The position numbers and the translations under genes were made by a program. A stretch of DNA of 64,000 bases from CALMEC01 sp964531025 (GTDB lineage: Bacteria > Actinomycetota > Thermoleophilia > Miltoncostaeales > Miltoncostaeaceae): assembly GCA_964531025.1 (NCBI GenBank), contig CAZHDY010000003.1:196930-260929 (forward strand), read 5' to 3'. Shown here piece after piece: positions 54,548 to 63,328 of this stretch. Positions within the stretch are counted from its first letter, which is position 1. The number at the start of each line of letters is the position of its first letter. The notes beneath the pieces are model-generated. The model did no database searches. It saw nothing but the letters and a program-made list of their open reading frames with translations, and had not been told where the DNA came from.

Positions 54548-55138
54548 TCAGCCTGACGTTTCGGAACCGCGTCCCAGGCCGAGAACCTCACGGAGAGAAC
54601 GACGCGGACGGTCCTTCACGTCGGTCCCACCGAAGAGGGTGAACGCGCGCACGATGATGCGCGGGCTGCCCGGAACCGGCCGGGACCGGACGTTGAAGTC
54701 GTTGCCACCGAAGATGGCTCCGCCCGTCATGTGAACGTCGGCGCCCTCGGGGACGATGACGTCGGCACCGCCGAACATGGCGAACACCGTGATGCGGACC
54801 TCGTCCGAGGTGACGAGGGCGCTCCCCATGTGAAGGGTGGTGCCACCGAAGATGTCGACCACCGTCATGTGGGGACCGACGGTCCAACGGCCCTTCACGG
54901 TGCTTCCGCCGAACAGGCTGACGAACCATCTCCGGCCCGGCCCGGGCGGCTGGATCGGCTCCCGCAAATCGCGCGTCAGGATGACGAGTTCATCACGGGT
55001 GACGGCCCGATACGCGAGATCGAGCCGCTCCGTGAACTCCTCGAGGTCGAGACGACCCTCGACGCACGCCGCGCGCAGGCGCGTGACCGCGTCCTCGCGG
55101 TCCGCATCGGATGCACGCACCTGCGGTACGTCGGACAC
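54548..55138 (-). CDS. DUF1707 / LiaF-like cell-wall stress protein
   Basis: 196 residues. A DUF1707 helix pair (about 5-55: VRASDADREDAVTRLRAACVEGRLDLEEFTERLD) is followed by a beta-helical LiaF-type region (about 75-175) with repeated FGG motifs (SLFGGST, DIFGGTT, MFGGAD, IFGGND, LFGGTD). There is no membrane helix. The GTG lies six bases after the lpdA stop, so the two are co-transcribed. Confidence 0.85.
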   Translation of the reverse strand: MSDVPQVRASDADREDAVTRLRAACVEGRLDLEEFTERLDLAYRAVTRDELVILTRDLREPIQPPGPGRRWFVSLFGGSTVKGRWTVGPHMTVVDIFGGTTLHMGSALVTSDEVRITVFAMFGGADVIVPEGADVHMTGGAIFGGNDFNVRSRPVPGSPRIIVRAFTLFGGTDVKDRPRRSLREVLGLGRGSETSG

Positions 55139-55144
55139 CGTTGC

Positions 55145-56545
55145 CTACTTGCGACGCTTCTTCGGCGGCACGTGGATGGGGCGTCCCAGGGCGACCAGAC
55201 CGGCCTCCTTGAAGCCCTCCGACAGGGTCGGGTGCGCAGCGATGGAGTCGCCGACCGTCTCGATGACGGCCTCCGAGTCGAGCGCGATGACCCCCGCGTT
55301 GATGAGGTCGGTGGCCTGGAGGCCGACGACCACGACTCCGAGGAGCTCGCCGGTGGTGGCGTGGGCGATCATCTTGAAGAAGCCGGTCTTGTCGGCGAAC
55401 ATCGCCGCGCGCGCGATGGCGGCGTACGGGAACTGGCCCGTGATGATGTTGTCGGCGCTGTACTTCTCGACGGCCTCCTTCTCGGTCAGGCCGACGCCCG
55501 CGACCTCCGGGTCGGTGTAGATGCACGACGGCACCGCGCCGGTGACCTCGGCGGGGTGACCCGCGATGTTCTCGGCGGCGACCTCGCCCTCGCGGAACGC
55601 CGTGTGGGCCAGCTGCCAGTGGCCGGCCACGTCCCCGACGGCATAGATGTTCGGCACGTTGGTCCGCCGCGTCGCGTCGGTGGTGATGCCGGTGCGGTCA
55701 TATGTGACGCCGGCGGCCTCGAGGCCGATCCCGTCGACGTTGGCGCCGCGGCCCGTGGCGACCAGCAGCAGGTCACCCTCGATCGTCGTGGTCTCGCCGT
55801 CCTTCTCGAAGTGGAGCGTGACGCCGTCGGCGGTGCTCTCGACCTTGGTGGCGCGGGCACCGGTGTGGACGGCGATGTCCGACTTCTTGAAGGCGCGCTC
55901 GAGCGCGGTGACGGCGTCCTGATCCATCATCGGGATGAGCGAGTCGAGCATCTCGACGACCGTGACCTGGGAGCCGAAGTGGTTGAAGATCGAGGCGAAC
56001 TCGACGCCGATGACGCCGCCGCCCAGCACGATGAGGCGCTTGGGGACCTCCTCTGTGGCCAGAAGGCCGGTGCTGTCGACGCATCGCTCGCCGTCGATGC
56101 CCTCGACCGGCGGACGAAGCGGACGGGAGCCCGTGGCGATGACGGCGTGCTTGAAGTTGACGGGCTCGGCGCCCTCGACCTCGATCTGGTTGGGTCCGGT
56201 GAAGCGGCCCTCGCCGTTCACGACGGTGACGCCGTTGGACTTCAGGAGCATCCCGACCCCGCCGACCATCGTCTTCACGATCTCGCCCTTGTTGGCCTGG
56301 ACCTGGTCGAAGTCGAGTTCGGGTGAGCCGACCGTGACGCCCAGCTTCGGAAAGGCCTCGTGGGCGTCCTTCAGCGCGTGCGCGCTCTGGACCCAGGCCT
56401 TGGTGGGGACGCAGCCGACGTTCAGGCAGGTGCCGCCGAGTTCGCCCTTCTCGATGACCGCCACCGACAGCCCGAGCTGTGCGGCGCGGATCGCGGCGGG
56501 GTATCCACCCGGTCCACCACCCAGTACTGCGACGTCAACGTCCAT
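55145..56545 (-). CDS. lpdA: dihydrolipoyl dehydrogenase
   Basis: E3 component of 2-oxoacid dehydrogenases and the glycine cleavage system. The 466-residue flavoprotein has GGGPGGYPAAIRAAQLG, the redox pair in GGTCLNVGCVPTK, the NAD site in VLGGGVIGVEFASIF, and the active-site HPTLSE near the C-terminus. GGAGG lies seven bases before the ATG. E1 and E2 genes are not in the window. Confidence 0.96.
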   Translation of the reverse strand: MDVDVAVLGGGPGGYPAAIRAAQLGLSVAVIEKGELGGTCLNVGCVPTKAWVQSAHALKDAHEAFPKLGVTVGSPELDFDQVQANKGEIVKTMVGGVGMLLKSNGVTVVNGEGRFTGPNQIEVEGAEPVNFKHAVIATGSRPLRPPVEGIDGERCVDSTGLLATEEVPKRLIVLGGGVIGVEFASIFNHFGSQVTVVEMLDSLIPMMDQDAVTALERAFKKSDIAVHTGARATKVESTADGVTLHFEKDGETTTIEGDLLLVATGRGANVDGIGLEAAGVTYDRTGITTDATRRTNVPNIYAVGDVAGHWQLAHTAFREGEVAAENIAGHPAEVTGAVPSCIYTDPEVAGVGLTEKEAVEKYSADNIITGQFPYAAIARAAMFADKTGFFKMIAHATTGELLGVVVVGLQATDLINAGVIALDSEAVIETVGDSIAAHPTLSEGFKEAGLVALGRPIHVPPKKRRK

Positions 56546-57009
56546 CCGTGTTCCTCCAAGCGCTGGCCGATTGTGTCCAGACGATACCCGGCGGCACCCG
56601 GGGGAGCCCACACGGACGCACGATCGGTCGCGGTGGGACGCGTCGGGCCCCGGGCGTACCGTGGATCAGGTCCAGAGGCGCTCGATCGGAAGGGAGTGAA
56701 GGCGATCCTCCACTTCATTCGGATATAGCCGAAGAAAATTTTCGGAAGTAGCCGCTTCGGTTTCTTGGATATAGCCGAGTGCGTCGTTCGGAATCAGCCG
56801 AGTGCGGCGGGCGACCACACGCCCCACAGACTCCGCGTCGTCATCCAGATGGTTGATTCCAACGTCTCGCGGCGTGGTACGTGTCCCCGATGGCGCGGAT
56901 GCGCCACCGGGCGACTCGGAAAGGACACCACCTTGCCCTTCGGCGCCCGACACCGCCCCGCATCCACCGGTGACGCACCCCGCATCCACGCTCCCGTGGA
57001 AGCAACCAC
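56546..57009. other. intergenic region holding a tandem repeat array and TIR element copy B
   Basis: No protein-coding frame is supported. The stretch contains lpdA upstream DNA (56546-56717), the four 23-bp repeats and the family-1 element described separately. Confidence 0.5.
56718..56809. repeat. four tandem 23-bp palindromic repeats
   Basis: Copies start at 56718, 56741, 56764 and 56787, a constant period of 23 bases. The core is TTCGGATATAGCCGAA, itself an inverted repeat (TTCGG...CCGAA); copies read TTCGGATATAGCCGAA, TTCGGAAGTAGCCGCT, CTTGGATATAGCCGAG and TTCGGAATCAGCCGAG. The period is not a multiple of three and is close to two helical turns, so repeated binding sites are more likely than coding repeats. 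Confidence 0.7.
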
Positions 57010-57013
57010 CTAG
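56846..57013. repeat. TIR element copy B (about 168 bp, family 1)
   Basis: Ends are inverted repeats: CAGATGGTTGATTCC at the left and GGAAGCAACCACCTAG at the right. Most interior positions match copy A, including GCGGCGTGGTACGTG, GCGCGGATGCGCCACCGG, CTTCGGCGCCCG and GCATCCACCGGTGACGC. The right end supplies the TAG stop of the small protein gene that ends at 57010. Confidence 0.8.
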
Positions 57014-57204
57014 CGGAAGCTGATCGCGTGTTTCCCGGTCGAACACCAGAAGACCAGCTCACCGCCCTCGTCCGCGTTGCCGACGCAACGGCATTCACCG
57101 CCGTGCTCGGAACACGCACGCGTCACGTGGGAGAGGATTCCGTCCTCGATGACGGGGACGAGGTGGGAGATCACCGGTTCGTCAACTACGAGTGCCGTCG
57201 TCAC
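57010..57204 (-). CDS. small cysteine-containing protein, 64 residues
   Basis: No family recognised. The C-terminal half is cysteine-rich (ACSEHGGECRCVGN, VFWCSTGKH). The GTG start has AAGG eight bases upstream and lies inside the 3' end of the capD-like gene in another frame; an ATG three codons earlier is possible. The stop TAG is the end of repeat copy B, so the C-terminus may have been set by insertion of the element. Confidence 0.45.
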   Translation of the reverse strand: MTTALVVDEPVISHLVPVIEDGILSHVTRACSEHGGECRCVGNADEGGELVFWCSTGKHAISFR

Positions 57205-59128
57205 TGCTGCCATCCTTGTCAGAGGTTCGTGCTTTTCTGTCGGTTTCGATCCCGGGCTCGGGAACCCTGCCGGACCCGAGGGTCTCCCACAGGACGACCG
57301 CCGCGCGCTCCGCGTTGCCGGTCTCGACGAGCGACTCGAGCCTCTCCAGTCCCGCGTTCAGGGTGTCGGGATCGAGGAACGGCCGTGTCGCGCGCTGGAT
57401 GCCGCCGAATCGCGTGGTCTGGACGTCCTCATCGAGGTTGAAGAGTTCCTCGTGGAGCTTCTCCCCCGGACGGATCCCGACCACATCGATGGCGATGTCG
57501 CGCCCCGGCTCGTGTCCCGAGAGACGGATCATGTTCTCGGCCAGATCCATGATGCGGACCGGCTCACCCATGTCGAGGACGAAGATGTCGCCCCCGTCGG
57601 CGATGCCGGTGGCCTCGATCACGAGCTGCACCGCCTCGGGGATCGTCATGAAGTACCGCGTCATCTCGCGGTCGGTGACGGTCACGGGACCGCCGGCGGC
57701 GATCTGCTGGCGGAAGATCGGGACGACCGACCCGGAGCTTCCCAGGACGTTGCCGAACCGCACGGCCGCGAACTTGGTCTTCGACCCCGCCCCGCGCGAC
57801 TCGATGATGCGCTCACCGAAGGCCTTGGTCGCCCCCATCACCGTCTTCGGCTCGACGGCCTTGTCGGTGGAGATGAGGCAGAAGCGCTGCACGCCGAGGC
57901 GGTCCGCGAGCGCCGAGAGCCGGGCGGTGGCGATGGCGTTGTTCGCGATGGCCTCGAGCGGGTTCAGCTCCATCATGGGCACGTGCTTGTACGCCGCGGC
58001 GTGGAAGATGACCGACGGGCGGTGCTCCTCGATGATCCGCTCCATGACGGCCTCGTCGCGCACGTCGGCGATGATCGGGACGACGCGTCCGCGTGACGAG
58101 ACCTGACGGTCGATCTCGAACAGGTTGTTCTCGGCGTGGTCGACCATGACGAGCTTCGCCGGCCCGGCCCGCAGCACCTGGCGGCAGAGCTCGGAACCGA
58201 TGGATCCGCCGGCGCCGGTGATGAGCACCGACTTCCCGTTGAGGTACCGCGAGACCCGCTCGAACTCGATCCGCACCGGGGCGCGTCCCAGGAGGTCCTC
58301 GACGCTCACGTCACGCAGCATGCGGACGGTGACCTCGCCCGAGATCAGCTCGGGCAGACCGGGCAGCGTCTTGCAGGGCACCCCTGCGACGCGGCAGGCG
58401 TCGGTGATCTCGCGGCGCACCGCGCCAGGTGCCGACGGCATCGCGATGATGACCTCGTCGACCGCCGTGTCACGCAGGATGGAGGGCAGGTCGGCGCGCG
58501 TTCCGAGTACGCGGACGCCCTGGACGCGCAGGCCGGCCTTCCGGTTGTCGTCGTCGACGATGCCCACCGGGACGTAGCCCAGACCGCGGTTGCGCTGCAT
58601 CTCGCGGAGCATGATGTTGCCCGCGTCGCCCGCTCCGCAGATGAGCACCCGCCGACCGCGATGGGCGACCAGGTCGCCGCGCGAGGGCCGCTCCATCAGG
58701 CTGCGCACGAGGAAGCGCGCGCCGCCGATGAGCGAGAGCGTCATGAAGAAGTCGAGGACGAGCACGCCTCGCGGCACCGGTACGGCACGGCCGCTGTCGC
58801 GGTGCACCGGCTGCCAGAACGAGAGCACCGTGGTGATGAGCACGCTCGACACGACGACGGCGACAACGATCGCCTGAAGGTCGCGGATGCTCGTGAAGCG
58901 CCACCACTTGGTGTAGAAGCGCGCGGCGACGAACACCACCACCTTGATGGCGACGACGACCCCCAGGGTGGCGAAGAACATCTCGCGGTAGACGCCCTGC
59001 AACCCGCCGTCGAAGCGGAAGGCGAAGGCGAGCCACCAGGCGAGGACGACCAAGAGGGCGTCCGCCGCGATCTGGATGAGCCGGTGCGTGTTGCGGCGCA
59101 GGCCGCTTGAACCGGGAAGGACACTCAC
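57182..59128 (-). CDS. CapD/WbpM-type nucleotide-sugar 4,6-dehydratase, membrane-bound
   Basis: 648 residues. Four N-terminal membrane helices (about 10-140), a CoA-binding-like Rossmann domain with ICGAGDAGNIMLREM, and a short-chain dehydrogenase domain with GAGGSIGSELCRQ and the catalytic block STDKAVEPKTVMGATKAFGE. The family converts UDP-GlcNAc to the 4-keto-6-deoxy sugar. With the DegT aminotransferase in the same operon the product is probably an aminated deoxy sugar for a glycan. TAGACT seven bases before this GTG supports the start and an internal promoter. Confidence 0.92.
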   Translation of the reverse strand: MSVLPGSSGLRRNTHRLIQIAADALLVVLAWWLAFAFRFDGGLQGVYREMFFATLGVVVAIKVVVFVAARFYTKWWRFTSIRDLQAIVVAVVVSSVLITTVLSFWQPVHRDSGRAVPVPRGVLVLDFFMTLSLIGGARFLVRSLMERPSRGDLVAHRGRRVLICGAGDAGNIMLREMQRNRGLGYVPVGIVDDDNRKAGLRVQGVRVLGTRADLPSILRDTAVDEVIIAMPSAPGAVRREITDACRVAGVPCKTLPGLPELISGEVTVRMLRDVSVEDLLGRAPVRIEFERVSRYLNGKSVLITGAGGSIGSELCRQVLRAGPAKLVMVDHAENNLFEIDRQVSSRGRVVPIIADVRDEAVMERIIEEHRPSVIFHAAAYKHVPMMELNPLEAIANNAIATARLSALADRLGVQRFCLISTDKAVEPKTVMGATKAFGERIIESRGAGSKTKFAAVRFGNVLGSSGSVVPIFRQQIAAGGPVTVTDREMTRYFMTIPEAVQLVIEATGIADGGDIFVLDMGEPVRIMDLAENMIRLSGHEPGRDIAIDVVGIRPGEKLHEELFNLDEDVQTTRFGGIQRATRPFLDPDTLNAGLERLESLVETGNAERAAVVLWETLGSGRVPEPGIETDRKARTSDKDGSSDDGTRS

Positions 59129-59202
59129 TCGGACGAGTCTACCCGGCGAAACGGCCACGTCCCGCGACGGACGGGTCGATCCGGTGCACCCGTCCCCGTG
59201 AG

Positions 59203-60201
59203 TCAGGCGTCCAGGATCAGGTCGATGAGGAACTCGGGATCACGCAACGGAGGCGGCGCGGTCCGGTCACGGCGGGTTACGGCGACCTCGTTCGCACTGT
59301 GGATCCGCGTGAGCCGCCCCTCGTCGATCAAACGCCTGTCGACGGCCCCCAGGGTGCCGGCGAAGGGGGTGTAGGCGGGTACGCCGAGAGCGACAGCCTC
59401 ACGATTCATGGTTCCACCTGCGCTCACCACGAAGTCGGCCCGCTCGATCAGCGAAGGCCCGTCGACCGGACGCTCGGGGACGATGAAGTCCGTCCCTTCC
59501 AGGGATTTCCGCTGCTCCTCGGTTCGAGGCAGGACCACAGTCTGAACATCAACTTCAGCGTTAGACATCCGTTCGAGAACCCCGCTGAAGAGCTCTGTCG
59601 AGCGCCCACGGTGGTACAGGGTGACCTCGGGGGCCGGACGGAGCACCGCAACGACGGCGTCGTCACGCAGACCGAGTTCGGAGGACACCGACGGGTCGGT
59701 CACGTGGTCCGCGAGGTAGTACTCCTCCTTCAGACCGGGGTAGCGCTGCAGCGCGGGAGGCCGCATCCCGTATCGCCGGAGCGCGTCCTCACCGATGGCG
59801 TCCGGCACCAGCACGCGACGTGCCCAGCGGCCGTTCCAGTGGTGCATGACCGTGGCGAACTCGTAGTCGAACATCGTGACCTGCGGCGTACCGGCCACCC
59901 GCGCGGCCACCGGTTGATCCGTGGATCCGTGGGCGACGGCCAGGTCGAAGCGCTGCCGTCGGGCGAAACGGGTGAGGGCCGCGGTGCGTCCGACGGCGGC
60001 GCGACCCTTACCCAGGAGCCCGCCGCCGCCGTGCGCACCCACCACCGTGTGGGGGATGCCGAACCGCTCGAGCAGGCCGATCGTCTGCGCGAACTCACGC
60101 GAGGTGACCGTGACCTCGTGACCCCGCGCCTGAAGGCGCGCGATGAGGGGCCGGAAGATGACGACGTGCGGCGAGTTGGTGACGTCGATCCAGATCCTCA
60201 T
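59203..60201 (-). CDS. DUF354-family protein, glycosyltransferase-like
   Basis: 332 residues with the fold pattern of GT-B glycosyltransferases: MRIWIDVTNSPHVVIFRPLI at the start, VAHGSTDQPVAARVAG, and the DFVVSAGGTMNREAVALGVP donor-site segment. DUF354 proteins are common in archaeal and bacterial glycan clusters but are poorly studied. It lies between the aminotransferase and the CapD-like gene, 13 bases after the former, supporting a role in the same glycan pathway. Confidence 0.85.
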   Translation of the reverse strand: MRIWIDVTNSPHVVIFRPLIARLQARGHEVTVTSREFAQTIGLLERFGIPHTVVGAHGGGGLLGKGRAAVGRTAALTRFARRQRFDLAVAHGSTDQPVAARVAGTPQVTMFDYEFATVMHHWNGRWARRVLVPDAIGEDALRRYGMRPPALQRYPGLKEEYYLADHVTDPSVSSELGLRDDAVVAVLRPAPEVTLYHRGRSTELFSGVLERMSNAEVDVQTVVLPRTEEQRKSLEGTDFIVPERPVDGPSLIERADFVVSAGGTMNREAVALGVPAYTPFAGTLGAVDRRLIDEGRLTRIHSANEVAVTRRDRTAPPPLRDPEFLIDLILDA

Positions 60202-60214
60202 CGCGGATCCCCTC

Positions 60215-61324
60215 TCAGCCGATCGCCGTGACCGCCTCCCCTACCGCCTGCACGACCTCGTCCACCTGATCGTCGGTCAGGTGCGGGTGCATCGGCAGGG
60301 CGAGGCCGGTGTCGGCGTGCTCCTCGGCGACGGGGAGCTGCCCCTTCTTGTAGCCGAGGTGGGCGAACACCGGCTGGAGATGCATCGGGATGCCGTAATA
60401 GACGGCGGCGCCGATGCCCTTCCCGTTCAGGTGCTCACGGATCGCGTCGCGCTCGGGATGCCGGGCGACGTAGAGGTGGTAGACGTGGCGCGTGCCGGGA
60501 CGCTCGACCGGAAGGGTCATGTGCTCACCGAGTCCGGCCTCGCGATAGCGGTCGGCGGCGTGTCGACGTCCGTCGTTCCAGCGGTCGAGATGCGGCAGGA
60601 AGATGCGGATGACCGTCGCCTGAAGCTCGTCGAGGCGCGAGTTGTAGCCCACCTCCTCGAAGGTGACCTTGTCCTTCGAGCCGTGGAAGCGCAGGCGGCG
60701 GACCCGGTCGGCCAAGGTGTCGTCACGCGCCACGACCATGCCGCCGTCCCCGATACCGGGGAAGTTCTTGGTCGGGAAGAAGCTGAAGGTGACGATGTCG
60801 CCCACGGTCCCGACGGGCCACTCGGCATCGGCGGCGCCGAAGGACTGCGCCGCGTCCTCGATGACCGACAGGCCGTTCTCGGCGGCCAGTGTGACGATCG
60901 GCGTCATGTCGGCCGGATGGCCGAAGATGTCGACGGGGATGATCGCCTTCGTCCGCTCGGTGATCGCGTCCTCGATCGCGTCGGGATCGATGGTCGCCGT
61001 CTGCGGATCGATGTCGACGAACACCGGTGTGGCGCCCAGGCGCGCGATGGCCTCCGCCGTCGCGTAGAAGGTGTACGGGGTCGTGATGACCTCGTCACCG
61101 GGTCCGACGTCCAGGGCCTGGAGGGCGATGACGAGGGCATCGGTCCCGTTGCCCACGCCCACGCACGGCCGTCCCTGAAGCCGCTGCGACACGTCCGATT
61201 CGAGCGCCGACACCTCGGGCCCCAGGATGAACCGCCCGGTATCGAGCACCGCTCCGATGGCGGCATCGATCTCCGCGCGAAGCGGCTGGTACTGGGCCTG
61301 GATGTCCATCAACGGCACGCTCAA
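60215..61324 (-). CDS. DegT/DnrJ/EryC1/StrS-family sugar aminotransferase
   Basis: PLP enzyme of 369 residues that aminates keto sugars. The cofactor lysine lies in FSFFPTKNFPGIGDGG, with GNGTDALVIALQALDVGPGDEV and EDAAQSFGA also conserved. It would act on the keto sugar made by the CapD-like dehydratase. The TTG start has GGGAG about seven bases upstream; a GTG two codons on is an alternative. It is the first gene of the operon. Confidence 0.93.
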   Translation of the reverse strand: MSVPLMDIQAQYQPLRAEIDAAIGAVLDTGRFILGPEVSALESDVSQRLQGRPCVGVGNGTDALVIALQALDVGPGDEVITTPYTFYATAEAIARLGATPVFVDIDPQTATIDPDAIEDAITERTKAIIPVDIFGHPADMTPIVTLAAENGLSVIEDAAQSFGAADAEWPVGTVGDIVTFSFFPTKNFPGIGDGGMVVARDDTLADRVRRLRFHGSKDKVTFEEVGYNSRLDELQATVIRIFLPHLDRWNDGRRHAADRYREAGLGEHMTLPVERPGTRHVYHLYVARHPERDAIREHLNGKGIGAAVYYGIPMHLQPVFAHLGYKKGQLPVAEEHADTGLALPMHPHLTDDQVDEVVQAVGEAVTAIG

Positions 61325-61536
61325 GTTCCGACTCCCTCGTCCGACAGCACGACGCGGGAGATTAGCAACGGCCGATCCGGCATCGGTGGGTGACGGGCCT
61401 CATGGATTGTTTACGTCGCCTGTCGCGCACGGACATTTCCGTTTGTTGCAGGAGTTCCCGGTCTGATCGGGTACCCACGGTCAGTGGGACGCCCGGATGC
61501 GTCCCGTCCGTGAACTCCGATCTTCCGAGGGTGCTC

Positions 61537-63270
61537 GTGCGTCGATCCACATCCATCGCCATCGCCGCTCTTTCCGTCCTGGCCGCGGCCGCGACACCGG
61601 CCGTCGCCCAACGGCAGGAGGTCGTACCGGGTGTGACCTACGAGCGCGTCGCGCGCTCCGGCCAGGTGATCCACATCACCCGGGTCAACCGGAGCCCCCT
61701 CATCACAACACGCCCGACCACCGTGGGAAGTCCGCGGGGCCTCCTCACCACAGCCGTGAAGGAACGGACGGGATCCGGTGCCGTGGTGGGCGTGAACGGC
61801 GACTTCTTCAACTGGGACACCGGCATCCCGTCGGGCCTCTTCCTGGACGAGGGGCGGCTCGTGAACGAACCGGAGGCGTCACGGTCCGCGCTGGTCTTCT
61901 CGAACGACGGCTGGATGGCCGCCATCCAGACGCGCGTCGAGGGCACCTGGATCGCCGACCCGACGGCCCAGGACCCGACGCCGCGCCAGTACGGCTTCGT
62001 GAACGCAAACCGCCCCGCCGACCGCGACACCGACAACCGCACCATCCTCTACACGTCCGACTACCGTGACCTCACCCCACGCGGCGCGCGGACGGAGGCC
62101 CTCATCCGGCTGGACGCGCCTGGCCTGGTCATTCCGAACCGGCCCGTCACCGGCACGGTGCACAGCATCCAGTCCGGCGGGGGAAGTGGCATCCCCCCGG
62201 GATTCGCACTCATCACCGGAACCGGAACCCGGGCCGCCACGGTATCGACGCTGACGCCGGGCAGGCGGATCACGCTCAACGCGGTCCTTCCGGGCATACC
62301 CGACACCGCGTACTCCGCGATGGGCGGCGGGCCGGTACTCGTCGCGAACGGCCAGGCGGTCGTGAACGGTGACGCCAACGGATTCTCGTCCAGCCAGGTG
62401 AAGGGTCGTTCGGCGCGCACCGCCATCGGCCAGACGCGGACCGGGCAGCTCCTTCTGGTCGTGACCGAGGGTCCGCTCGAGGGCCGCGTCGGAATGACGG
62501 CCAACGAACAGGCCGAGCTCCTGGCGTCCCTGGGCGCGCAGACAGCCATCGCCATGGACAGCGGCGGATCGTCCGGCATGGTGGTCCGCGGACGCATGAT
62601 GAACTCCGTCCGTTACGGCGAGCGCGCCATCGCGAACGGGCTCATCGTGTCGTACGCCGGCGTACAGCTGACCGAGCCCGCCCCTCTCGTCTCGCCGAAC
62701 GGCGACGGAATCGACGACACGACGACGGTCGTCGCCCGCTCGGCCAAGAACGGCACCGCCAACATCGTGCTTCGGCGTCCCGGCAAGAAGGCCGCGCGTC
62801 TTCTCTACCGAGGGCCGCTCGGCCCCAGCGGGGCGTCCTTCCGCATCGGCGTCGGAGCAGCGCTCGCGCCCGGCGTCTACGAGATCTCGGCGAAGTTCAC
62901 CCCGGCCGACGGTTCGGCCCCCACGGAGCACCGCCGCCGCCTCGTCATCGACGACACGCTGGGCTCACTCACGGCACGCCGGACCGGTTCCCGCGCCGAC
63001 CAGCGGCTGAACGTGCGCTTCCGCCTTCGCCACAACGCCCGCGTGACGGTGCAGGCGGTCAACGCCAAGGGCAAGGTCGTACGTGTTCTGGCCCGCAACC
63101 GGACCATGCGACGGGGATGGCAGAACCTGTCGTGGAACATGAAACAGGGCAGCCGTCCGATCCCTGCCGGCTCGTACACGGTGCGAGTGGTATTGCGTAC
63201 CGGCTACCGCCAGCCGAACATGCTGACGAAGAGCTTCACGGCACTGAAGCCACCCGCCAAGAAGAAGTAG
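61537..63270 (+). CDS. secreted phosphodiester glycosidase (NAGPA-domain) protein
   Basis: 577 residues. A signal peptide (about 1-25, ending TPAVAQ) precedes a NAGPA-type domain with VVGVNGDFFNWDTGIPSG, MGGGPVLVANGQAV and AIAMDSGGSSGMVVRG, which contain the metal and catalytic acid residues of the family. The C-terminal part (about 375-565) is a beta-rich domain starting SPNGDGIDD, followed by a FlgD-like end and a Lys-rich tail. Probable substrate is a sugar-phosphodiester in the envelope. CGAGG six bases before this GTG favours it over nearby GTG codons. Confidence 0.88.
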   Translation: MRRSTSIAIAALSVLAAAATPAVAQRQEVVPGVTYERVARSGQVIHITRVNRSPLITTRPTTVGSPRGLLTTAVKERTGSGAVVGVNGDFFNWDTGIPSGLFLDEGRLVNEPEASRSALVFSNDGWMAAIQTRVEGTWIADPTAQDPTPRQYGFVNANRPADRDTDNRTILYTSDYRDLTPRGARTEALIRLDAPGLVIPNRPVTGTVHSIQSGGGSGIPPGFALITGTGTRAATVSTLTPGRRITLNAVLPGIPDTAYSAMGGGPVLVANGQAVVNGDANGFSSSQVKGRSARTAIGQTRTGQLLLVVTEGPLEGRVGMTANEQAELLASLGAQTAIAMDSGGSSGMVVRGRMMNSVRYGERAIANGLIVSYAGVQLTEPAPLVSPNGDGIDDTTTVVARSAKNGTANIVLRRPGKKAARLLYRGPLGPSGASFRIGVGAALAPGVYEISAKFTPADGSAPTEHRRRLVIDDTLGSLTARRTGSRADQRLNVRFRLRHNARVTVQAVNAKGKVVRVLARNRTMRRGWQNLSWNMKQGSRPIPAGSYTVRVVLRTGYRQPNMLTKSFTALKPPAKKK

Positions 63271-63290
63271 CGGTCGACGACCTTGGTTAA

Positions 63291-63321
63291 CGATGCGGCC
63301 GGACGACGTCCGGCCACATCG
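63291..63321. terminator. bidirectional hairpin between convergent genes
   Basis: GGCCGGAC-GAC-GTCCGGCC with flanking CGATG/CATCG extends the stem. It lies 21 bases after the glycosidase stop and just after the end of the opposite gene, so it probably terminates both, although no T-run is present. Confidence 0.6.
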
Positions 63322-63328
63322 TGCACGG

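Noticed and set aside
56718..56809. CRISPR array
   Set aside because: Repeat core of about 16 bases with only about seven bases between copies, no variable spacers of 30 bases and no cas genes.
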